Assembly: GCA_017476665.1 (NCBI GenBank) | Contig: JAFUZJ010000015.1 | Coordinates: 19,022 to 83,021, forward strand | Source of the DNA: Lachnospiraceae bacterium | GTDB taxonomy: Bacteria; Bacillota; Clostridia; Lachnospirales; Lachnospiraceae | Direction: 5' to 3' | Length of the DNA stretch: 64,000 nucleotides | Shown: piece after piece, positions 36,101 to 43,689 of the stretch | How positions within the stretch are numbered: position 1 is the first letter of the stretch | Layout of the letters: every line of letters starts with the position of its first letter | The notes under the pieces: model-generated | Seen by the model: the letters and a program-made list of their open reading frames with translations, nothing else | What the model was told of the DNA's origin: nothing | Databases searched by the model: none | Made by a program: the position numbers and the translations under genes

Positions 36101-36160
36101 TTTTCACATTTTCCCTTCTCGCATTTTCTCTTTTTACATTTTCTCTTTTCGCATTTTCCA
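36101..36160 (-). repeat. Four 15-bp tandem repeats upstream of acetyltransferase start
   Basis: On the minus strand each unit is close to GGAAAATGYGAAAAG. They end a few bases before the ribosome site of the acetyltransferase gene. Confidence 0.8.
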
Positions 36161-36228
36161 TCCGATCTGCGGCTTGCTCCAACAACTGTTTTGCCTCGCA
36201 TGCCTCACCGGAATCAGATTTCCCGACG

Positions 36229-36582
36229 CTAACCTCCATAATACTCTTGCCGCTTTTCAAAATATAATGTCGGGATTAACTGCATTGCCGTGTCCAGTCT
36301 TTTAAACGCGTCCTCGTCCTCCGCTGAAATAAAAAGTACAAATTCATCTACGGCGACCCGAAAAACTTCCTTCACAACCTTTTTCAGCCTCGCTGCAACA
36401 AGGATCACACAATTGTCCCCGGTAGGAAGACTGTAATGATCCCATATGTGCTTTATATCATTGATCCCGACGCACACCGCTACGATCCTGCGATGTTCAC
36501 ACTTTATAAAATCTAAGTATTTTTTTAAAGAGTCTTTGTCATAAGCACAGGTTTGGCTATCTTCGACCAGTTCTAAATGCAT
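36229..36582 (-). CDS. Truncated, degenerate GGDEF-domain protein
   Basis: 117 residues that align with the middle of a GGDEF domain: VAVCVGINDIKHIWDHYSLPTGDNCVILVAARLKKVVKEVFRVAVDEFVLFIS. The active site GGDEF is AVDEF, so cyclase activity is not expected. The ~60 residues that normally follow are shortened. It may be a c-di-GMP- or GTP-binding relic, or simply a decaying gene. There is no clear operon link: the acetyltransferase gene follows after 141 bases and a palindromic element lies upstream. Confidence 0.6.
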   Translation of the reverse strand: MHLELVEDSQTCAYDKDSLKKYLDFIKCEHRRIVAVCVGINDIKHIWDHYSLPTGDNCVILVAARLKKVVKEVFRVAVDEFVLFISAEDEDAFKRLDTAMQLIPTLYFEKRQEYYGG

Positions 36583-36611
36583 TTACATTCCTCTCTGTGT
36601 TACTCATCTAG

Positions 36612-36813
36612 GTAATTGCGAAACTCCTTTTTATCAGTATCAAATTGTGCATATTGTATACCTCATAAGCAGGGCGTTTGAGGACGTTGGTACTTAGGCT
36701 GCGTACTTTGCAGGCTTAGTACCACTACGTCCGAAATCTAGCTCAAGCGTCCCTGCGGTGAAGTATACAATGTACACAATGACGCTTATCAAAAACTGAG
36801 TTTCACAATTGAC
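36612..36813. repeat. Long imperfect palindrome, copy 2 (MITE-like)
   Basis: About 75 bases at each end are imperfect inverted repeats. Both ends begin GTnAATTGnGAAACTC and include ATTGTGYAYATTGTATACYTCA and CAGGG-CGYTTGAG. The centre holds a second inverted stretch (GGTACTTAGGCTGC / GCAGGCTTAGTACC). The arms match the shorter palindrome at 8.5 kb. No open frame of note. It fills the gap between the degenerate GGDEF gene and the alanine symporter gene. Confidence 0.8.
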
Positions 36814-36816
36814 TAA

Positions 36817-38226
36817 TCACTTCCAAAAGCTGAGTTTCCCCGCGTCCATTCCGATATCCGCCGCATGAAACACGGGATTTTTTCCTGCTTTCTTCTGCTT
36901 CTCATAATCCGCCAGCGCCTTCTTGGCCGTTCCGAACAACACAAAACAACAGGGCAGATTGATCATCGTCATAAGCCCCATGGTGATATCCGCCGCAGCC
37001 CATGCCGCCCCCATCGGGATCACCGCCCCGAAAAAGATGATCAGCACACACACGACATAAAAGAGCTTCCTAAACAGATTCCCCGGACGTTTCTTCCCGT
37101 TCATATAGATCAGCGCATTGTCCACATAATACAGATTCCCCAACAGCGTGGTGAAGGCAAACAGGATCATTGCCAGCGTAATGAACACCGGACCCAGTCC
37201 CCCGAACACGGTTCCCAGCGCATTCTGCACATAGGGCGTGCCGTTGACCTCCTCCGAGATCTCCACGCCGGAGCTTAAACACATCAGCGCCGTCGCCGTA
37301 CACAAGAGCATAGTGTCAATATAAACCGAAACCGTCTGCACCAGTCCCTGTTTCACCGGATGGGTCACATTCGCGGATGCGGAGGCATTGGGCGCCGAAC
37401 CCACACCCGCCTCATTGGAATACAGTCCTCTCTTGACGCCATAGATCAGGCACGATCCGGAAACGCCGCCCAGGATTGCTCGAAAATCAAAGGCATCCCG
37501 AAAGATCATGCCAAACATATGCGGAAGATTCGGCAGATGCAGCACAATCACGATGAGCGCCAGCGCCACATAGAAAATTCCCATAAAAGGAACCACCACC
37601 TCTGTCAGCTTCACGATCTTTTTTCCGCCGCCCATAAGGCAATATCCCACCAATAGCGCCAGCACTGCACCCACGATCATGGGCGTCACCTTGGCATCAT
37701 AAAAACCATACGCTGCAAAGGTAGACTGCAGATTATAGGAACAGAGCAGATTGAATCCCACCGCATAGGTGGAGATCAGACACACACAAAACAGCATGGA
37801 CAGCCAGGGCGCTTTCAGCGCCTGCTCTATGTAATAGGCCGGGCCGCCATAACAGCTCCCGTCCTCATCTTTCCGTTTATAGATCTGGGCCAGGGTACTC
37901 TCCACAAACGCGGAGGCCGCGCCGACGATGCACATCACCCACATCCAGAACACCGCGCCCGGGCCGCCCAGACAGATTGCCGTGGACACACCCACGATGT
38001 TTCCCGTACCCACCCGGGAAGCGGTAGACACCATCAGCGCCTGAAACGACGACACATGCTGCTTGTCTTCCGGTTTCTCCAGAATCAGCCGGCACGCCTC
38101 CCCCAACAGCCTGATCTGCACGAACCGCGTCCTGCAGGTAAAATACAATCCCGCCACCGCCATGATAATGATCAGGATCGGGTAATACATCACATCGTCA
38201 ATCTTGGTCAATATCTCTAAAAACAT
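36817..38226 (-). CDS. Alanine/glycine:cation symporter (AGCS family)
   Basis: Sodium- or proton-coupled uptake of alanine or glycine. About eleven membrane segments; signature stretches include QALMVSTASRVGTGNIVGVSTAICLGGPGAVFWMW, GPAYYIEQAL, GVKRGLYSNEAGVGSAPNASASA and GTPYVQNALGTVFGG. Length 469 is normal. A G-rich ribosome site (AGGGGGGG) precedes the ATG. It is separated by 49 bases from the upstream membrane protein gene and is not obviously linked to the glycan genes. Confidence 0.93.
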   Translation of the reverse strand: MFLEILTKIDDVMYYPILIIIMAVAGLYFTCRTRFVQIRLLGEACRLILEKPEDKQHVSSFQALMVSTASRVGTGNIVGVSTAICLGGPGAVFWMWVMCIVGAASAFVESTLAQIYKRKDEDGSCYGGPAYYIEQALKAPWLSMLFCVCLISTYAVGFNLLCSYNLQSTFAAYGFYDAKVTPMIVGAVLALLVGYCLMGGGKKIVKLTEVVVPFMGIFYVALALIVIVLHLPNLPHMFGMIFRDAFDFRAILGGVSGSCLIYGVKRGLYSNEAGVGSAPNASASANVTHPVKQGLVQTVSVYIDTMLLCTATALMCLSSGVEISEEVNGTPYVQNALGTVFGGLGPVFITLAMILFAFTTLLGNLYYVDNALIYMNGKKRPGNLFRKLFYVVCVLIIFFGAVIPMGAAWAAADITMGLMTMINLPCCFVLFGTAKKALADYEKQKKAGKNPVFHAADIGMDAGKLSFWK

Positions 38227-38275
38227 TTCTGTGCCCCCCCTGCCTTGTCTGTCTTAAATCGTACCCCTATTTTTC

Positions 38276-38908
38276 TTACAGCATGACAAAAAGAATAGCT
38301 GCTATAAACAATACCACCATCGCCACGGCCGCGATCGCCGCAAACCGCCCCTTTCCCTCTTTGATGGACAGGATCATGATGATAATCACATCTAAAGTAA
38401 AAACAAACTGCCCGCACCCGGACAACACACACAGCCATACCGGATGCGCTTTGTTCTGCCCTGCCTTTATGATATACGCCAGGGAAAACGGTGTGGCGCC
38501 AACCAGTCCCGTGTAACCCATCACCGCCAGTGTGACCCCGATGATCGGTCCCAGGAAATTCACCCCTGGCACTGGGATAAACAGGATCAGCCAGGCCAGA
38601 ACCACGCAGAGCCCGCCCAACAGATAAAACGGCATCAACAGGTATTTGATGAGCATCGCACAGTTTAAAAAGCAAGACCGCTCCAGATCCTTGTTGATGA
38701 TCACTGTGATCAGATTGACAAGCCCCAACGCTAACGGCAATACCATAAAGAAGACCCGCACCCAGCCGTTTAGGTCAATCGTAATTTCGCTGCCTCGGGC
38801 TCCGGCTGAAAGGGAAATGTAAAACAAGACCGGATAACTATACATACCGATCACATAAACAACCGACAAAACATACAGAAAAACTCGTCCTATTTTTTGT
38901 TTATTCAT
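38276..38908 (-). CDS. Hypothetical six-segment membrane protein
   Basis: 210 residues with about six membrane segments and almost no soluble part: N-terminal MNKQKIGRVFLYVLSVVYVIGMYSYPVLFYISLSAG, central PLALGLVNLITVIINKD, then YLLGGLCVVLAWLILFIPVPG. I do not recognise the family. It precedes the AGCS symporter gene and follows the AAA ATPase gene on the same strand with short gaps, so co-transcription with either is possible. No motif indicates a function. Confidence 0.6.
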   Translation of the reverse strand: MNKQKIGRVFLYVLSVVYVIGMYSYPVLFYISLSAGARGSEITIDLNGWVRVFFMVLPLALGLVNLITVIINKDLERSCFLNCAMLIKYLLMPFYLLGGLCVVLAWLILFIPVPGVNFLGPIIGVTLAVMGYTGLVGATPFSLAYIIKAGQNKAHPVWLCVLSGCGQFVFTLDVIIIMILSIKEGKGRFAAIAAVAMVVLFIAAILFVML

Positions 38909-38936
38909 GAATACTGCTCCCTTTACCCCCTATGGA

Positions 38937-39977
38937 TCAACCATAGTTCTGCACGATCCCCGAAAATCTTGGCAGTGCCAATGCTACAAAACCATGCTTC
39001 GTAGCACAAATAACCCCCTTTTTTATAAGCCTCTCCCGATACTTTGAAAATACTGCCGAAGTCATAGATAATTTTCCGCACAGCTCACCAACCTTAATTT
39101 CACCCTCCGGCATGACCTGTACGATCTGCCTGTCCTGCGCAGAAAGCGTCTCCCAAATCTTTTTATATACAAAATCATCCAGCATATCATCTAATTTTTC
39201 GAGAATATCTTTTAGGTCTTCCGTCTCACGGTATTCGTAATATAACATCCCCAACGCCTGAAACGCAAATGCATATCCCTTTGTGATATCAGCCAACTCC
39301 CTGGCCTCCTCTGCACCAATCTGGAATATACTCCTATATTGCTTTGCAATCTGATACATACTCAACGGCTCCAGGTGAATCTTGGGTGTCCGCAGCAAAA
39401 ATGTCAATGCAGGGTCATTTTGGATCGCGTAAATATTTTCATACAATCCCGTCATAAGCAAAAATATGGGATAATCCTTCCGGACCCAAATTTGAAATTG
39501 ACTTGCAAAATACCTCATGTTATGTCCCTGCATAACCTCATCTATCGTGATCAGTACTCTCTTTTGCTTCTTATGCAATACTCTCAGAAGTTCCTCTATC
39601 GCACTGATTTCATCCCGCGGTTGAGTACTGCCGTTGAATCCTACACCATATCCGGCAAACGAAATATTGATACCCGCTTCCACAAGCTCCGGTGCTTTCT
39701 TACAGGAATCAGCCAGTCTCTTGCACAAGTCCTCCACCAGATCCTGTGTTGCGTTCAGATCAACCACAACCCAATCATTTTTCTGTTTCAATTCATTGGC
39801 GATGGTTGTCATTAACACAGTTTTCCCGCTTCCCCTGATACCTTCAATCAGGTATGCCTGACTGACCGGATGCTCTGCTGTAAATGTGCTGATGACCCTG
39901 TCCGTACTTTCATAGCGGGATATATATTCAATCGGTTGCTTCCCAAAAGTTAAGGTAAATGGATTATCTTTTTTCAT
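38937..39977 (-). CDS. AAA ATPase with C-terminal winged-helix domain
   Basis: 346 residues. Walker A is GIRGSGKTVL (~residue 46), Walker B RVLITIDEV (~150), and a sensor-like FLLMTGLYENI follows. The last ~70 residues (AQDRQIVQVMPEGEIKVGELCGKLSMTSAVFSKYRERLIKKGVI) form a winged helix. The layout matches ORC/Cdc6-like 'archaeal ATPase' proteins found scattered in bacteria, whose roles are mostly unknown. AAAGG precedes ATG 39977. Its promoter and leader contain three 29-bp repeats, which the winged helix could bind (inference). Confidence 0.75.
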   Translation of the reverse strand: MKKDNPFTLTFGKQPIEYISRYESTDRVISTFTAEHPVSQAYLIEGIRGSGKTVLMTTIANELKQKNDWVVVDLNATQDLVEDLCKRLADSCKKAPELVEAGINISFAGYGVGFNGSTQPRDEISAIEELLRVLHKKQKRVLITIDEVMQGHNMRYFASQFQIWVRKDYPIFLLMTGLYENIYAIQNDPALTFLLRTPKIHLEPLSMYQIAKQYRSIFQIGAEEARELADITKGYAFAFQALGMLYYEYRETEDLKDILEKLDDMLDDFVYKKIWETLSAQDRQIVQVMPEGEIKVGELCGKLSMTSAVFSKYRERLIKKGVICATKHGFVALALPRFSGIVQNYG

Positions 39978-39992
39978 CGTTGCCTTTCTCGT

Positions 39993-40079
39993 TTTCATAA
40001 ATCTTCATAAATTAAAATTTCTTTCATAAATCTTCATAAATCAAAATTTCTTTCATAAATCTTCATAAATCATTTTATC
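39993..40079 (-). repeat. Three 29-bp tandem repeats in ATPase promoter/leader
   Basis: Each unit contains two adjacent ATTTATGAAR ten-mers on the minus strand (six in all). The first unit overlaps the -10 box and the last ends 15 bases before the ATG. Layout is like an operator array or a repeated leader RNA. Confidence 0.85.
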
Positions 40080-40100
40080 AAATACCATCTTACTTGTAAA
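40072..40100 (-). promoter_or_regulatory. Promoter of AAA ATPase gene
   Basis: TTTACA, 17 bases, TAAAAT on the minus strand, the -10 lying inside the first 29-bp repeat. Confidence 0.75.
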
Positions 40101-40131
40101 GCCTGAAACAATTTTACCTCTCCTAATCCCA

Positions 40132-41051
40132 TTAATCACTGTATGTCTCTATCCCGATCAGTTTTCCGTCTGCATCCAACGCAACCGTCAGTTTCCCGAC
40201 ATTTATCAAAATCTGATCCGGCGTGATCTCTTTCACCGCAATCTCATCCACACATTTGGAAAAAGTATCACCGTATTCCTCAAGGATAATATTATCTATC
40301 TTTTTCTCAGCAACATAATGAATAAAATATTTTGTTCCAGAAAAATCTGCATTTTCTGTTATCTTCCGTTCCATTTCTTTGGTTATGCATCTTAAATATA
40401 TACCCTCAACACTTTTTCTTACCTCATCCTGCAAATGCCATTTTTTATCATTTGCCTGGTATTTTTCATACTTCAAATCCCCAATTGCGTCTCGATAACG
40501 CATCTCTATCTTAAAATAGAATCCTTCATCCGTCAGCGTTTTACCAATTCTGTCAATTGATCGATGGTTTCCTGCATATCCGCGTCTGGAGGCAATTCCA
40601 CTATGGGAAATACAGTAATCAAATGATATTGCATAAAAACATTAAACGGCATAACAGAAGGAATCCATTCATTTGTAAGCTTGTAAGAAATCATCGGTTC
40701 CCCGCTTTTGTATTCTTTTGGATATACGTTCATGTCGCTGTTTTGAACAATTTCATTCAACTTATTCTGTATCCGGCTTTAAAAATATTTTTTATAATAA
40801 TCATCATGATATCCATCTTTTGTAATATATAAATTATAGACATTTCCGTCCAAATCTTCAAACGTTCCATCTGCTTTATGTTCCAGAATCCATGGATATT
40901 CTCCCTCTCCTATATAATTTCTTACTTTAAGGTTCTGAATGAATGTCATATGATAGGAATCCAGCCAAATATAATGCCTGAATGGATAAGCGCCAATCAA
41001 TACAATAACTGCAATAATTACAATCAAAATACATAAATTCTTTTTTGTCAT
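40132..41051 (-). pseudogene. Broken gene for a membrane-anchored protein, unknown family
   Basis: Three adjacent minus-strand fragments seem to be one gene. The first (41051-40779) begins MTKKNLCILIVIIAVIVLIG, a membrane anchor, and ends YHDDYYKKYF. The second continues in the same frame after one TAA and six codons (NEIVQNSDMNVYPKEYKSGEP...). The third (40503-40132, plus ~10 sensible codons upstream, LTDEGFYFKIEMRYRD) is shifted by one base at an AAAA run after ...LTELVKR. One stop and one frameshift thus explain all three. Family and function are unknown. The alternative is three small genes, less likely because the second has only a TTG start and no ribosome site. Confidence 0.6.
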
Positions 41052-41128
41052 TTTGTTTGTTCCTCATAATTACCGGTTACTTTATAAGCATTTGCAATGC
41101 TTTAATATTATAAAGCTTTAGGCTGGCA

Positions 41129-42841
41129 TCACAGCGGAATCTCCTTGATCCTGATATTTTCCAGCACCATCTGTCCCACGAACTCCCTGAGGGGCGCCTT
41201 GGTCAGATCCACCTCATAGACCTTTGTGCCGTCAGCACGCTCGCCCAGCATCTCGTAGCCTGCTTTCGCGTAAAAATCCTCCACCGGCTTGTTCTTCGCC
41301 GTGGGGATATAGTACCCGCGCAGCTTGGTGAAATGCTCGTCCAGCATCTCCAGCTCCACGTCCTTTAAGATGCCGTACTCCACATTTTTGCCCATCACGC
41401 GGCAGCTCATCAGAAACTCTTCGATCACCGGCACCGACTGGGACATATCCACGATCACCGCGGCCACCACACCATTGTCTCCAAAGCGGTCTTCTACCCG
41501 GTAGGCAAACAGCTTTTGATAAGGATCATTTAACATCCGCTGCAGCTCACTCATGGTATGGCGCACCGTGGTCAGATTAAATTGGTTGGTCTTATTGACC
41601 ATGTCCTCCAGACGCTTCAGATGCTTGTCCGCTTCCACTCTGGTGACCACAATCTTCAGTTCCTTCAGGTATTCGTAAAAGTTGCTGGTTGTCTTCTTCA
41701 GTTCCATGCGCTTTGCATTCTCCGCGTATTGTGCTGTTTTGTCCAAATCCTCTTTGGTCAGTACACTTTTTTCAAAATAATCATGATAGATCTTCGTCAT
41801 GGCAGGCGCCAGCTCCTCCGCATTCTCCGGAAAGTCCGGCACGGTCAACTGAGGCAGCATCTGCGCCACCTCCATGCGCTCCTGGGGGCTGTCATCCCAA
41901 AATACAAAGGAATCCACACCCAGATTCAGCTCCTGTGCGATCTCCAGAATGTTCTCGCTCTTTGCATTCCAGTTGATCCGCTTCGCCGCGAAATGTTCGG
42001 GTTTCAGCACCATATGGGGATGATTTTTCAGGATTGCCTCCGCATCCTCCTCATTGTTCTTGGATACGATTGCCAGCAGCACCCCCTGCTTCTGCATCTG
42101 TCGGATCACACGCTGGTGATTCTTGTAGGCAAGACCACTGTGATCCTCGGAGAGTACCACCGGGCTCTGATCATGTTCCCCGGCCAGTCCACCCCACAGC
42201 GTGTTGTCCAGATCCAGCACCAGCACCTTTTTCGGCGTCCGGTATTCCATATGCACATAGCGCAGGATCAGCTCCGCCAGCCGTTTCTGCGCTTCATTGC
42301 TGAGCAGGATCTTGCCCATATACCACATCTTCATGGAAAAGGCATTTTCCTCTCCCAGCTGCTCTATCATTCTCCGATACGGAAATTTCCTCACGTTGGG
42401 AAACTGTTCGCACAGCGCATCCAGCCTGTCCATCCACAGATTCTCCAGCACCACTCTGTCCACCAAGAGATCCGCCGCCTCCAGCTCCGGACTATAAAGA
42501 TAGACATCGCTGACGTAATAGATCCGATCCGGACGCATCGCTTCCGCAAACGTGGCATACCACTGCTCCACATGCGCCTCCACGGCTTCCTTTTCCAGCT
42601 CATGTTCCGTCAGTTCCGCCAGATCCATAACCAGAAACGTGATCTCCGGCTCAAACTGATTATAGTCGGAATTCGGATTCATCATGGCCCCCAACTCGTT
42701 TCCGTAACCGGATGGCTGGTGAACCTCCGCCTCCCTGGAAAGCCGTCTGCTCACGGAACTCATATTCACATTGGACAGCAGGGTGATACGTCTCCTGACG
42801 GGCGCTCCTGCCGCTGATCTTGTCACATTTTCCTCAACCAT
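41129..42841 (-). CDS. FkbH-like HAD-IIIC protein
   Basis: 570 residues. An N-terminal ~190-residue SGNH-like/FkbH domain precedes the HAD core, VLVLDLDNTLWGGLAGE (nucleophile Asp), with LLAIVSKNNEEDA and SFVFWDDSPQERMEV. The last ~150 residues, from VVTRVEADKHLKRLEDMVNKTNQFNLTT, are GNAT-like (YRVEDRFGDNGVVAAVIVD). Characterised FkbH proteins move a glyceryl unit from 1,3-bisphosphoglycerate to an acyl carrier protein. Co-transcribed with pseF (22-base gap). The only ACP in the window is the fusion encoded at 29.2 kb, so the pair may load a C3 group for decorating the glycan (inference). The ribosome site AAGGAG is 13 bases from the ATG, slightly long. Confidence 0.85.
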   Translation of the reverse strand: MVEENVTRSAAGAPVRRRITLLSNVNMSSVSRRLSREAEVHQPSGYGNELGAMMNPNSDYNQFEPEITFLVMDLAELTEHELEKEAVEAHVEQWYATFAEAMRPDRIYYVSDVYLYSPELEAADLLVDRVVLENLWMDRLDALCEQFPNVRKFPYRRMIEQLGEENAFSMKMWYMGKILLSNEAQKRLAELILRYVHMEYRTPKKVLVLDLDNTLWGGLAGEHDQSPVVLSEDHSGLAYKNHQRVIRQMQKQGVLLAIVSKNNEEDAEAILKNHPHMVLKPEHFAAKRINWNAKSENILEIAQELNLGVDSFVFWDDSPQERMEVAQMLPQLTVPDFPENAEELAPAMTKIYHDYFEKSVLTKEDLDKTAQYAENAKRMELKKTTSNFYEYLKELKIVVTRVEADKHLKRLEDMVNKTNQFNLTTVRHTMSELQRMLNDPYQKLFAYRVEDRFGDNGVVAAVIVDMSQSVPVIEEFLMSCRVMGKNVEYGILKDVELEMLDEHFTKLRGYYIPTAKNKPVEDFYAKAGYEMLGERADGTKVYEVDLTKAPLREFVGQMVLENIRIKEIPL

Positions 42842-42863
42842 TGTTGCATTTCAGCTCCTTGTC

Positions 42864-43565
42864 CTATTTCTTGGGCGACTCTCCGGTCATCAGCCAATAC
42901 TTCATCTCCGCGATCTCCCAGTCGGTCAGATTGTCGATGTCCTGCACCTCCAGCTCTGACACAATGAGCGGCAGGATGTTGCCCACCATCAGCTTCTGAT
43001 TACGTCTGAATGCCTCCGTGCGGAACACGTAAAACTGTCCCACATCATGATAATGCGGCACCAGATCCTGGGAACGGCTGTCCAGATACTCCGGATACTC
43101 AAACACCAGCTTCCCGTCTTTTACAATCATGGCACGCTGGGGTGGATAAGAAAACGCCACCACAGGGATCAGCGTGTCCGCATCCGACTGTTCCAGCTGC
43201 TCCACCGCGCTCCTTAATTTCTCTGCTGTCACAAAGGGTGCTGTGGGATAAATGCACACACCCATGTCAAATTTCTCTCCACGCCTCTCATACTCTGCCA
43301 GCACCTCCAGCAGCACATCATTGGTGGTTGCAAAGTCATTCGCCGTTTCCGCACTCCGGTAAAAAGGCACCTCCGCACCATATTGCTTCGCCACCTCCGC
43401 GATCTCTTCATCATCCGTGGACACCATGACCGTGTCAAAAATACCGGACTTCACCGCCGCTTCAATGGAGTACGCCAAAATCGGCTTTCCGCAGAACTCT
43501 CTGATATTTTTACGCGGGATCCGCTTGCTCCCGCCCCGTGCCGTAATAATTGCTATTTTTTTCAT
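42864..43565 (-). CDS. pseF: Pseudaminic acid cytidylyltransferase
   Basis: Activates pseudaminic acid with CTP. NeuA-type nucleotidyltransferase: IAIITARGGSKRIPRKNIREFCGKP at the start, VMVSTDDEEIAEVA, VCIYPTAPFVT, and LVPHYHDVGQFYVFR. The DVGQFY stretch and 233-residue length are typical of PseF rather than NeuA. It lies 14 kb from pseGHI, in a two-gene unit with the FkbH-like gene and its own promoter. PseB and PseC are not in the window. Confidence 0.93.
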   Translation of the reverse strand: MKKIAIITARGGSKRIPRKNIREFCGKPILAYSIEAAVKSGIFDTVMVSTDDEEIAEVAKQYGAEVPFYRSAETANDFATTNDVLLEVLAEYERRGEKFDMGVCIYPTAPFVTAEKLRSAVEQLEQSDADTLIPVVAFSYPPQRAMIVKDGKLVFEYPEYLDSRSQDLVPHYHDVGQFYVFRTEAFRRNQKLMVGNILPLIVSELEVQDIDNLTDWEIAEMKYWLMTGESPKK

Positions 43566-43609
43566 TTCTCTATTTTCCCCGTTTCCCTGAAAACTCGCTT
43601 GTATTTTTT

Positions 43610-43638
43610 ATTTTATCATAACCAAAAAAGAACCGCAA
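43610..43638 (-). promoter_or_regulatory. Promoter of pseF-fkbH unit
   Basis: TTGCGG, 17 bases, TAAAAT on the minus strand, ~38 bases before the ATG at the predicted start. Confidence 0.72.
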
Positions 43639-43644
43639 CCAGAC

Positions 43645-43676
43645 AAAAGCCGGAGCGTTTCATCTATTGCTCCGGC
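43645..43676 (-). terminator. Terminator after third Rpn-type gene
   Basis: Perfect 8-bp stem GCCGGAGC/GCTCCGGC with a 12-base loop, followed on the minus strand by TTTTG; it precedes the pseF promoter. Confidence 0.8.
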
Positions 43677-43689
43677 CATTATTACGCTA

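Noticed and set aside
40530-40560. Programmed -1 frameshift in the broken membrane gene
   Set aside because: The GGTAAAAC context is not a standard slippery heptamer and an in-frame stop also interrupts the gene, so decay is simpler.
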